Shown here piece after piece: positions 22,559-33,181 of a stretch of 64,000 nt of DNA; position 1 is the stretch's first letter; the number at the start of each line of letters is the position of its first letter. The notes beneath the pieces were generated by a model that was not told the origin of the DNA, searched no databases, and saw nothing but the letters and a program-made list of their open reading frames with translations. Origin of the DNA: Prinsepia uniflora. Taxonomy: Eukaryota; Streptophyta; Magnoliopsida; Rosales; Rosaceae. The position numbers and the translations under genes are program-made. The stretch spans positions 41,441,651 to 41,505,650 of the forward strand of contig CM064867.1 in the NCBI GenBank assembly GCA_032719365.1, given 5' to 3'.

Positions 22559-23760
22559 CTGAAGGGCAGTCAAAACATTAAAAGTTGTGAGTGGACAAAA
22601 CAACCAGTTTATAAAAACACTTCATAAGAAGACATTTGTACCCTTCACTAAAAAGCATGCATGCATTCGAAAACCATTTAACCAAAAAACCATATGTGGG
22701 AACTAAGCCCAAAACCATAATCGAAAGAAACCAATAGGAATCAACCATATGGGCCACTGCCCAAATCCAGACGGGACTCAGCCCAAAACCATATTGAAAC
22801 CAAGTACACAAGCCACTGCTCAAATCTTGTGCACACCTGTGCACACCACATATCACATATCATATATACATATAACCAATCCTGTCATGATTTCCAAAGC
22901 TACGCGCGTGCTATCCGGGCCTCAATCCAAGTCTTCTCAAAGTCAAGGTCAATGTCCGCATACCACCGACCCCACCCGAGGTTATAGTAACCATAGCCTT
23001 CCTGAGAGTAAGGAACCCAACTGGGGGGTGACTCCACTCAGTCGGTTCTCCGTGACTACTCCGGGGTCCACCCAGGCCAACGACCCTCCCCGGAGGAGAT
23101 AATAGAAGTAAAGGAAGGTATATGAACATATATATACATAACACAAATATCCATGCTCGGTTCCCCTGAACCGTCATGATCCATAATATCCATTCCATTC
23201 ATATATATATATATATAAAACATCCTCCATTCCCGGTTCCCATAAACCGTCATGTACCACAATCACATAACCAGGGTTCATGCCGGTTCCCATAAACCGT
23301 CATGTACCATAATAACATAACTAGGGTTCATGCCGATTCCCATAACCCGTCATGAAGCACGATCCCATAACAAGGGTTCATGCCGGTTCCCATAAACCGT
23401 CATGAACCTGGAAATCCATTTAAGGTTCCCTGACCTGAAATCAAAACCCTAAAGTAACCTGGGTCTTGTGCCCAAACATATGACATCAGTTGGGCACCGT
23501 GCCCGATATCTGAGGTCATATGCCCGAGATAAAACCAAATGGGTCTCATACCCGAGTTTATCCTTTTGAAATCCAAATCCAGTTCATTAAAGCCAATAAA
23601 TAAATACCGACCCGTATAAGCACCGTATAAGGCCAAAACCTCGAAATACGTGCTTATACGTAACCACATACAAATGCACCCATGGCATCACCAAACATGT
23701 AATAAAACATATAATAAACATTTATGCATGCACCAATTTAGAAAACTAAGGTCCACTCAC
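22559..23760 (-). other. Putative intron within LTR E
   Basis: On the minus strand GTGAGTGGAC opens and GCCCTTCAG closes 1,202 bp. The exact complementary decamer is at 22587-22596. ATGCATGC-type sites lie near 22656 and 23724. Confidence 0.5.
23235..23410. repeat. 50-bp tandem repeats in LTR E
   Basis: GGTTCCCATAAACCGTCATG recurs about every 50 bp, three full copies and a part. The same array occurs in LTR F (about 31295-31475). It fills the position taken by TTTAAAGACTCG repeats in the plus-strand LTRs. Confidence 0.85.
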
Positions 23761-25385
23761 AGACCGTCTTAGCTGCTGCCTCGATTTGCGTGTAATATGG
23801 CTCTCCCGAACCAATCACCGTCACCGGGACTCCCGAACCTGTCCAAATCTTAATAGAAGGTTACTAACTACCTTATTAACCTCTTACCAAAGCCCCATAA
23901 TTTTTCGATATTTTTAACTATTTTTAAACTCAATCTGAAACCTTCTGATGCCCCGAATATTATCGAAACGGTGTCCGATCGACACGAAACCAGTCCCAAA
24001 ATGTTCGTTACATCGAATAGAGTGTTTCACATGTTGAACACTTCCCCATTAGACCTACCACACGCCCTAGAAATCCCCTGCGTGTGAGCCCAGGCGCCAA
24101 GTACTATTCATCATCTCCTTCCTTGGTCGAACCGGGTTCGACTGGTTCGAACCGGACCGTACCAGCTCGACTGGTTCAACCTTTAAACCGTCCATTTTTC
24201 AACCCATTTCAACCTATTTTGATCCTAATCTCATCCTAACATCCTTTCCTATCATTTTGAACGTTAAAATGGAATTAAAACCCATCAAACCCGTACCTTC
24301 ATCCGTCGTTAATGGCAGCCAGATTTTCCTCCGCCGTTCACGACCCTTCCCGGCCATCCTAAGCCTCGAAAACGATCACATTCATCTCCTAGATTCCCCA
24401 CATATCTAACCTAGATATTAGTTGCGATTAAAACTCAATAAAAATCGATTTTCAAATTTTGAATATTCTTACCTCACGGGTTCTATCTGTCATGGCCAAC
24501 ATCGTGAGCCACCGTCGTATTCTCATCATCTCAGGCTCTCAGGTCACCCCTCACGGTCACACACGGCTCACACATTGAAGATGAGCTTGAGTGAGGTTTG
24601 TTGCGTTTGAAAATTGAGGAATGGAGGATATATGGTGATGGTGTTTCGGGTTATGAGGAAATGAAGAATGAAGATGATATTTGATGGCTGATGAGAGAAG
24701 AGAGATAGATTAGATGAGTGGTGAGGATTGAGAGATTAGTTAGATGGATGGATAGGATTTAGAGATGAAAAGATTAATTATATAATAATAGGTATAATAG
24801 TATTTAATTAAGTGAGATCCAAAAATTAGGGGATCTAGCCAATGGGATGAGTGACACTTGTCACTCATCCATGGGTCCCACTTAAAATATCTGACCCAAT
24901 CAGAATAAGCCAAGTGTTCTCGCCTCGTAATGCGCACATAGTGAAATCGACCTTCTGTGACCTATAACTTTCCCGTTCGAAGTCCGATTTCAGCATGCCA
25001 CTTTCCCATGGATTCGTATCGTCCCGATCTATGTAACGCTCCTCGGCCCTCGGCCATCGGACATCCCGGTCAAAAAGTCAACATTTGCCCCTTTTTAACC
25101 ATAATTACCAAAATGCCCCTACACTTCTGAACGTCATAACTTCTTCCTCGAATGTCGGAATTGAACGTGCCACCTGCTATGAACTCGTCACGTCACGAAC
25201 TACGTCACGGTCATCGGTCAAAGTCCATTTGACTGTCTGATCGAAAAGTCAACGTTTTGCCACGGCTAGGGGCAAAACGGTCATTTTGCATCGTTCGTCC
25301 GATTTCGCCTAACTAATCATCGATTAACCTCATTAATCGTGATTAGTCCCTAATCAAATCTAGGAATTTGGGACGGGTCGTTACA

Positions 25386-27068
25386 ACCTTCCCTCCTTAA
25401 TTAATTTCATCCTCGAAATTCCAACCGACCTAATCTAACCGTTCTTCCCTCCTTAATTAGTTTTGTTCTCGAAACTCCAACTATCCTGATTCCACATCCA
25501 CCTCGTGGAACTAATTCAACCTCGCAACTCGTGTACACTCGTACACCAACTAACCAAACAATAGTTACTCGTATGAAACCAGACGTACCACTAACGTTTG
25601 CATCGCATCGATTACATTCGACCACGTCGAAAGACAGTAATCACACGTTCTGAACTGACACCACCTGTTAGTATCAGAGTAGCCCAAGTATCCTATGAGC
25701 TAACCACTTGTCAATCTACCATCTCGTTGACACAAACAACTAGACGGTTCCTTGCTCAACCACTAACTATCGTCACCACTTGACAGTCGTCAGTCGAAAC
25801 CTAGCATTATACTCACTCGTGCTTACACTAACCACCAACTCACTCAACCTGAGTACACGCATACCAACAAATACTTGATCTGTGTGTAACTAGACCCATC
25901 AGAAATACCATGACCCAACGCACAGTATCCAATGTCCAGTCCACGACCTCAACTAATCCGATGGTATCAGAACCAATCCGACTACCAACACACTCACCAT
26001 CATTCCACTGTTATAACCTATATACCATCACCAGGCACCACAAGTCTGCCCAGTATCGTACCCTGGACAACGTATAAAGTACGTACATCTACCCATCAAT
26101 CAGCCTACAACCGTCTAGGTCGTAGCCAATCTCATTTCAATTATGGAGTTCACTTGTCCAATCTAGCATTAGACAAATCGAAACTCCAACCCATCATCTA
26201 TTTCCAAATCCGAATCCAAATCCGTAATTTCGTAAGAAATCCCGAATCCAAACCCAGAAATCATATCCATAATCATGTCCAAATTCGAATCTGAAATCAT
26301 CATTCCGTAGACTAGTATCAGGAATGACCATTCCGAACCCAAATCCATAAAAGAAAATCCACTGTCAAGCTCCAGAATCAAATCCAAAATCGTCACCCAG
26401 TATCCGATTCCAAAACCCAAATCCAGAAATCCACTTTCAAGTTCCAAAATCAAATCCTGAATCGTTATCCAGAAATCAGATTCCAAAACCCCAAATCACG
26501 TTCTCGTCTACCGAGACGCACCATATCCGAACCTATCAGATATCTGTTCAAACGATTTACCACAATAAGTTCGATTGACTTCATAGGGAAGCCAATCCCA
26601 ACATCAACACATCTAGGCTGACAAAAATCCAACCTCGTCGGACACTTACTCACCCGAGTAATAAACCATATGGGATTTACCTCGAAAAGAAGTTCAGACC
26701 CAACATCCTCAACTCAAACTATACAAGTAAGAGTAATAAACTCTCCACCTATCTGGATCATCAAGATCACGATCGAGATCCATCAGTACGTTAACTGACC
26801 ATAGACGTCATGATCGAGATTCATTAAGCCGGCCCGACCTGGCCCACAAATTTAAAAATTATTTAATAAGCACTGCCCTGTCGGGCCCAAGTCCAAAACA
26901 TTTGGGTCGGGCTTGCCCAGCCCGGCCCAATGTCGAAGCCTAATCTACCATGGCAGAACCTGAGAAGTCACCCTAATGACTTCAAAATACCCATTGCCAA
27001 TGCGAAAAACCCGCATTCCTCTCGTCACCTCAATCGAAAACTTTCACGATTCCGAAATTCCAACTATG
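25386..27068 (-). mobile_element. L1 internal region, 3' half (non-coding)
   Basis: No protein motif is visible in either strand. It includes runs of imperfect AATCC/AAATCCA repeats (26160-26480) and a GGCCC-rich patch at 26830-26940. It ends at the target site of the solo LTR. Confidence 0.7.
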
Positions 27069-27073
27069 TCGGA
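27069..27073. repeat. Target-site duplication TCGGA, left copy
   Basis: TCGGA precedes TGACAGGACCC and is matched at 29003-29007. Confidence 0.88.
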
Positions 27074-29002
27074 TGACAGGACCCACCCCGATTATCGCCT
27101 CGATAATCAGGAAGCATCCTGCTCCCGTTTGACAATCGAACACAAAAGACCAGAATAACCAAATAAAAATTACAGCACTTCCGTTGTCAGACCAGGGAGA
27201 TTAAACGGTACAACCGATTGGACATCAAGTCCATTGTTTCACAGAGCATAAATTACAAAACAAGATAAAGATCAAATCCTACTCTGTGAACTAACTACAC
27301 CGCAACGGAAAACTTTATGCCTTTGCCTCTGCCTCGGCGTTAACCCCTAAAACTTGTACCACGACGGTTTCTGGACGCGTCAATCGCGCCCCGTGCGCTC
27401 CTCGGTAGCCTCAGGAATGTTCGGGCCTATCAAAAAGTACAATAAGGGTTACAAACATCCCTAAAAAGCTTGCATTAATTTCCCTAATTTTTTTCGGGAT
27501 TTTTCGACGTAATTAACTTTAAGCCCTAAACGTTTGAACCCTCAAAACTAACCCAAAACGACGTCCGCTCGACTCGAGATTTAATTCAAAAATGTTTTAT
27601 AAACTGAAAGGATGAAATCTTAAATTGACCGTAACCGGAAATAAGGTCACACGCGCCGTCACGCGCCGCCCAAAATGGCTGCGCGTGAAAGCCATGCGCC
27701 AAGCACTGTAGCTACAGTGTCGTCTTCTTCACCCGTAAGCTTGCAAACGAGTTGTTCGACCCGCGACACAACCTGGCCAAATCTCCATCAATTCTCAATC
27801 GAATCCCTTCCTTTTTCCACCTAAACCATTCCTTAGCATTTTAATTTAAGTTATCATTCCTTAGTTATCTTCGATTTGCCCTAAAACTCTCATTCGACCC
27901 GTGATCAAACAAACGAGTCGACTTCTGAAACTTACCCAACTCAGCTCCATTTTCAAATTAACCTAGACAGAAGCTTTAGGGGACCTAGACGAACACAAGA
28001 ACACAACCAATTTCATGAACGCTTATCTGGTAGTAGTCGTCTTCAACCTCGAAAATTTCCAGAACCAGAGGCTTCTGTTCTTGGCTAGACTGTGATCGAT
28101 TTCCTTCACAATCGATATGGTTGGACTCCAAATGGTCCCAGAAGACTATTCCAATCCTTGGTTTTTCCCAACTCCACTCACAAGTTAAAATGCGACTTTT
28201 CGCTCCAATTTTCACAATTTTTGAACTTTGATTTTCTCTCTAGCTCTCAGCCCTCACTTGTTTAGAATGAATCTCAAAACTCTCTTACTCTCTGTTAATC
28301 GACCCGTTCAGCCAACACTTGTGGGAATCTCTCTCAGTCCCACTGAGAATTTGTTTCCCACAAAACAGACCCAAAATGAATTTTAAACTCCTTCCGTGCC
28401 TGAGTTATGTTTCAGCCCACACCAAGGTGCTTCCATTACCTCAAAACCAATAAACTAATCTTCTGTCCGGCCACTAATACGGTTAAACAATACATTGAAC
28501 AGATCACTCAAGGCATGGGTGTTCAGTCCCTGTTTTCACGGTTTTCAAACAGTACCCTATGTAAAAATTACTATTTTGTCCTTCTGCACAAAATTACCAA
28601 AATGCCCTTCACTTTCTAGACCCGTAACCCAACCGTCCGACGTTCGTTTTCAGCGACCCGCTTGTCTACGGACTCAGGGCATCGAGACCTACCTAACGGT
28701 CCTCGAATTGTGTGGAAGTCAGTTGTCAACCAAAAAGTCAACATGTTCCCCCTTTTCGTCCAAATTACGAAAATGCCCTTGAACTTTCGAACGTCATAGC
28801 TTTTTTCCTGATCGTTGGAATTGGACGTGACACCTGTCTATGGACTCGTGACGTCCCGAACTACGTCACGGTCATCGGTCAACGTCCGTTTGACCCACCA
28901 ATCAAAAAGTCAACAAATTAACTGTACTATTCACAAGGGTAAAAAGGTCATTTTATTCATTATTTTACAATATTACATTCTCCGAATTTCTGGGGCGTTA
29001 CA
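27074..29002 (-). repeat. Solo LTR G, lacking the LTR intron-like segment
   Basis: A 1,929-bp LTR (TGTAACGCCCC to GGGTCCTGTCA on the minus strand) is flanked by perfect TCGGA duplications, with no internal region: a solo LTR left by LTR-LTR recombination. It has the U3 ACGT pair (28847-28870), the GC box (27650-27725) and the tail. The sequence on the two sides of position 27365 aligns by eye with LTR A just before its donor (2236) and just after its acceptor (3168). The roughly 0.9-1.2 kb intron-like segment is absent. Confidence 0.88.
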
Positions 29003-29007
29003 TCGGA
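29003..29007. repeat. Target-site duplication TCGGA, right copy
   Basis: It follows GGGGCGTTACA and matches 27069-27073. Confidence 0.88.
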
Positions 29008-30404
29008 ACCAACACACTCGGAGATCAACCATGTGTTTCCTTTTAGACTATTTACGGTCACATGCCCAACTCGACGAAGTCACATCCTGACTCGTGACTC
29101 ACCGTCATCACGATCACCAGCACCAGCACCAGCGCTAGTACCAGCACCAACGCACTATCACCTGCACTAGTATTAGCACACAAGCATCCACACTAGTAGC
29201 AGCACACTAACACCAGTATCAGTATCAGTATCATCACCCCGTGTGAAAACTGACAACCCCGGATCTCCGCTCATACCGGGCGACGACCCCGTACCTCTAC
29301 TCGAATAGGAGAAACTCTGCCTCCCTCGTACCCAACACCTCTGGGTACAGTCACCCTGAAAATTCATACGAGAAAAGGAAACGTCCCCTGAACGTCCCTG
29401 ATTCCCAACAATGGTAACTACATCCACTCTCGGTAGTAGCGTCTGCCACAGACTCGTGCAGACCTAACTACCAAACACCACTATCGAGATTCGCATCCAA
29501 CGGAATCAATCGATCGTACCAACTACTCCGTATCCCACTCAGGGATTCCATCGACAAGTACCAACCCTGATAACTTGTCCAACCAATCTCTAACCAGTCG
29601 TAACTCGACTCAACCAACGTCGTCTAGCAGGTCGCCCATGACCTTAGCTGCACCAACAATCCATCAAAGCTAAAGTAGCACGACAACCAACTAAGCCTAA
29701 CCGATTTACACATCCTCGACTGCAGAGTGCAGTCCCATCGCAAAAGCTAACATGAGTAGACCTGACATGACCGACGGTCTTGACTTCGAAAAGTCGTCAG
29801 AGTCTAACCACTCCAACTTACATTTCCGAACCATACACCCTAAAGTCCACAATCATACTTTAGGGTCTCCCTGAACCCAACTGCAAGCTACCAACTACAG
29901 TACAATCCATAATCTGACTGTCTCCGCGGTCTTGACATCGCAAGGACGTCAATCCAACCCTACCGTAAGATCAACTAGGATTCCTCAAATCCGGCTCCCA
30001 ACTGCCATAAGTCAACTAGAGTTCCACGAACACGACTACTAACTGCTAGCAGTAAACCCATTCAACTCAACCATATTCGATCATCAGATGATCACAATTC
30101 TGAACTATCGTCAAAACGATCCTACGACATCGTGAAGACGATCCCAACTAACCGTCTCACAATCCAACGCTAACGTACTGTTACGTTCATCCTTATGTAG
30201 GGTCCCATATTGCCAACCATGACAGAACTATGGAAACCCCGACATCAAATGCCGAACCAAAACATTCCACGATCCAATCCTACTAACTATCGTACCAGCA
30301 TCCCAACTATCAGGTTGATCACGAACTGTAGCCCATTGAGATATCACATATTCGACTTGCGTACATTCCAAGAGCTCCGCGGTTGCTCGAATAGAGACAA
30401 CCTC
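29008..30404 (-). mobile_element. L1 internal region, 5' half (non-coding)
   Basis: On the minus strand this follows the PBS. It holds a CACCAG-rich imperfect repeat at 29110-29240. The 80 bp after the PBS resemble those of Q and M (GATGTGAT.TCT..ATG..ATCAACCTG). No retroelement protein motif. Confidence 0.7.
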
Positions 30405-30416
30405 GCTCTGATACCA
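30405..30416 (-). other. Primer-binding site of L1
   Basis: TGGTATCAGAGC on the minus strand, three bases inside LTR F. Confidence 0.9.
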
Positions 30417-30419
30417 CGC

Positions 30420-31252
30420 CAACAGGACCCATCCCAATCCCCCCAGGATTAACACGGGATGGCCCTGCTCCCGTCTGACACGAAGTGTCAGACAAGGGAT
30501 ATTTCCGACCTTTGCCCGCTCGGGCAATTAGAGTACGCCAGGATCCGGAGGAGGTATGTGATATCTCGGTCTCTGCTACAGTCCACATCCGCAGTCAACC
30601 TGAAGGGCATTCAAAAGATTAAAAGCTGTGAGTGGACAAAACAACAAGTTTATAAAAACGTTTCTTAAGAAGACATTTGTATCCTTCACTAAAAAGCATG
30701 CATGCATTCGAAACCCGTTTAACCAAAAAATATATATATGGGGGAACTAAGCCCAAAACCATAATCGAAAGAAACCAATAGGAATCAACCATACGGGCCA
30801 CTGCTCAAATCCAAACGGGACTCAGCCAAAAACCATATTGAAACCAAGTACACGAGCCACTGCTCAAATCCTGTGCACACATGTGCACACCACATATCAC
30901 ATATTATATATACATATAATTCACACAACCAATCCTGTCACGGTTTCCAAAGCTACGCGCGTGCTACCCGAGTCTCAATCCGAGTCTTCTCAAAGTCAAG
31001 GTCAATGTCCGCATACCACTGACCCTATCCTAGGTTATAGTAACCATAGCCTTCCTGAGTGTAAGGAACCCAATTGGGGGGTGTCTCCACTCAGTCGGTG
31101 CTCTGTGACTACTCAGGGGTCCACCCAGGCCAACGACCCTCCCCGGAGGAGATAATAGAAGTAAAGGAAGGTATATGAACATATATATACATAACACAAA
31201 TATCCATGCTCGGTTCCCCTGAACCGTCATGATCCATAATATCCATTCCATT

Positions 31253-31284
<32 letters not shown>

Positions 31285-33176
31285 CCTCCATGCCCCGTTC
31301 CCATAAACCGTCATGTACCACAATCACATAACCAGGCTTCATGCGGGTTCCCATAAACCATCATGTACCATAATAACATAACCAGGGTTCATGCCAGTTC
31401 CCATAGCCCATCATGAACCACGATACCATAAGAAGGGTTCATGCCGGTTCCCATAAACCGTCATGAACTTGGAAATCCATTTAAGGTTCCCTGACCTGAA
31501 ATCAAAATTGTAAAGTAACCTGGGTCTCGTGCCCGAACATATGACATCAGTTGGGCACCGTGCCCGATATCTGAGGTCATATGCCCGAGATAAAACCAAA
31601 TGGATCTCATACCCGAGCTTATCCTTTTGAAATCCAAATCCAGTTTATTAAAGCCAATAAAGAAATACCGACCCGTATAAGCACCGTATAAGGTCGAAAC
31701 CTCGAAATACGTGCTTATACGTAACCACATACAAATGCACCCATGGCATCATCAAACATGTAATAAAACATATAATAAACATATATGCAGGCACCAATTT
31801 AGAAAACCAAGGTCCACTCACAGACCGTCAGAGCTGCCGCCTCGATTTGCGTGCCATACGGCTCTCCTGAGCCAATCACCGTCACTGGGACTCCCGAACC
31901 TGTCCAAATCGTAATATAAGGTTACTAACTACCTTATTAACCTCCTACCAAAGCCCCGTAATTTTCCGATATTTTTAACTATTTTTAAACTCGATCCGAA
32001 ACCTTCCGATGCCTCGAACATTATCGAAACGGTGTCCGATCGACACGAAACCAGTCCCAAAATGTTCGTTACATCGAATAGAGTGTTTCACATGTTGAAC
32101 ACTTCCCCATTAGAGCTACCACGCGCCCCCACGCGCCCTAGCTAGCCCATGCGCGTGAGCCCACGCGCTGGGCACTATTCATCATCTCCTTCCTTGGTCG
32201 AACCGGGTTCGACTGGTTCGAACCGGACCGCACCGCCTCGACCGGTTCAATCTTCAAACCATCCATTTTTCAAGCCATTTCAACCTATTTTGATCCTAAT
32301 CTCATCCTAACATCCTTTCCTATCATTTTGAACGTACCTTCATCCGTCGTTAATGGCGGCCATATTTTCCTCCGACGTTCGAGGCCCTTCCCGGCCGTCC
32401 TAAGCCTCGAAAACGATCCCATTCATCTCCTAGGGTCCCCAGAAACCTAACCTAGATATTATTTGTGATTAAAACTCAATAAAAACCAATTTTCGAATTT
32501 TGAATATTCTTACCTCACGGGTTCTCTTCGTCGTGGCCAACACCGTGAGCCACCGTCGTGTCCTCATCATCTCAAGCTCTCAGGTCACCCCTCACGGTCA
32601 CACACGGCTCACACGATGAAGATGAGCTTGAGTGAGGTTTGTTGTGTTTGAAAATGGAGGAATGGAGAATATATGGTGATGGTGTTTCGAGTTATGTGGA
32701 AATGAAGAATGAAGATGATATTTGATGGCTGATGAGAGAAGAGAGATAGATTAGATGAGTGGTGAGGATTGAGAGATTAGTTAGATGGATGGATAGGATT
32801 TAAATATGAAAAGATTAATTATATAATAATAGGTATGAACTCATGACTTCTTCCGAACGTCAAAACGTCAACATTTGCCCCTTTTTAACCATAATTACCA
32901 AAATGCCCCTAAACTTTCGAACGTCGTAACTTCTTCCTAGAATGTCAGAATTGAACGTGACACCTGTCTATGAACTCATGACGTCACGAACTACATCACG
33001 GTCATCGGTCAAAGTCCATTTGACCGTCTGATCGAAAAGTCAACATTTTGCCACGGCTAGGGGCAAAACGGTCATTTTGCATCGTTCGTCCGATTTCGCC
33101 TAACTAATCACCGATTAACCTCACTAATTGTGATTAGTCACTAATCAAATCTAGGAATTTGGGATGGGTCGTTACT
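30420..33176 (-). repeat. LTR F: 5' LTR of L1
   Basis: About 2,757 bp, colinear with LTR E but with an internal deletion near 32835. Its terminal CA and TG are changed (minus strand ends TG, starts AGTAAC). It contains an (AT)n run at 31254-31278, 50-bp tandem repeats and an intron-like segment. Confidence 0.86.
30600..31821 (-). other. Putative intron within LTR F
   Basis: On the minus strand GTGAGTGGAC opens and GCCCTTCAG closes 1,222 bp. The exact complementary decamer is at 30628-30637. Confidence 0.5.
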
Positions 33177-33181
33177 CAACC
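33177..33181. repeat. Target-site duplication CAACC, right copy
   Basis: It follows the mutated LTR terminus GTTACT and matches 22374-22378. Confidence 0.82.

Larger units (their letters stand above)
22379..25385 (-). repeat. LTR E: 3' LTR of L1
   Basis: About 3,007 bp, TGTAACGACCC to GGGTCCTATCA on the minus strand. It contains a TATA-like TTATATAAT (about 24779-24787), the GC box and AACCGG repeats at 24060-24180, 50-bp tandem repeats at 23235-23410 and an intron-like segment 22559-23760. It is colinear with LTR F except that F lacks a stretch around 24800-25065. Confidence 0.88.
22379..33176 (-). mobile_element. Complete non-autonomous LARD-like element L1
   Basis: On the minus strand: 5' LTR F (33176-30420), tRNA-Met PBS (30416-30405), internal region (30404-25386) and 3' LTR E (25385-22379), flanked by CAACC duplications. 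The internal part has a polypurine-like AATTAAGGAGGGAAG at its 3' end but no gag, protease, RT or integrase motifs. A solo LTR is nested at 27074-29002; without it the internal region is about 3.1 kb. The element could move only with proteins supplied by relatives. Its internal start resembles that of P, Q and M. Confidence 0.82.
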
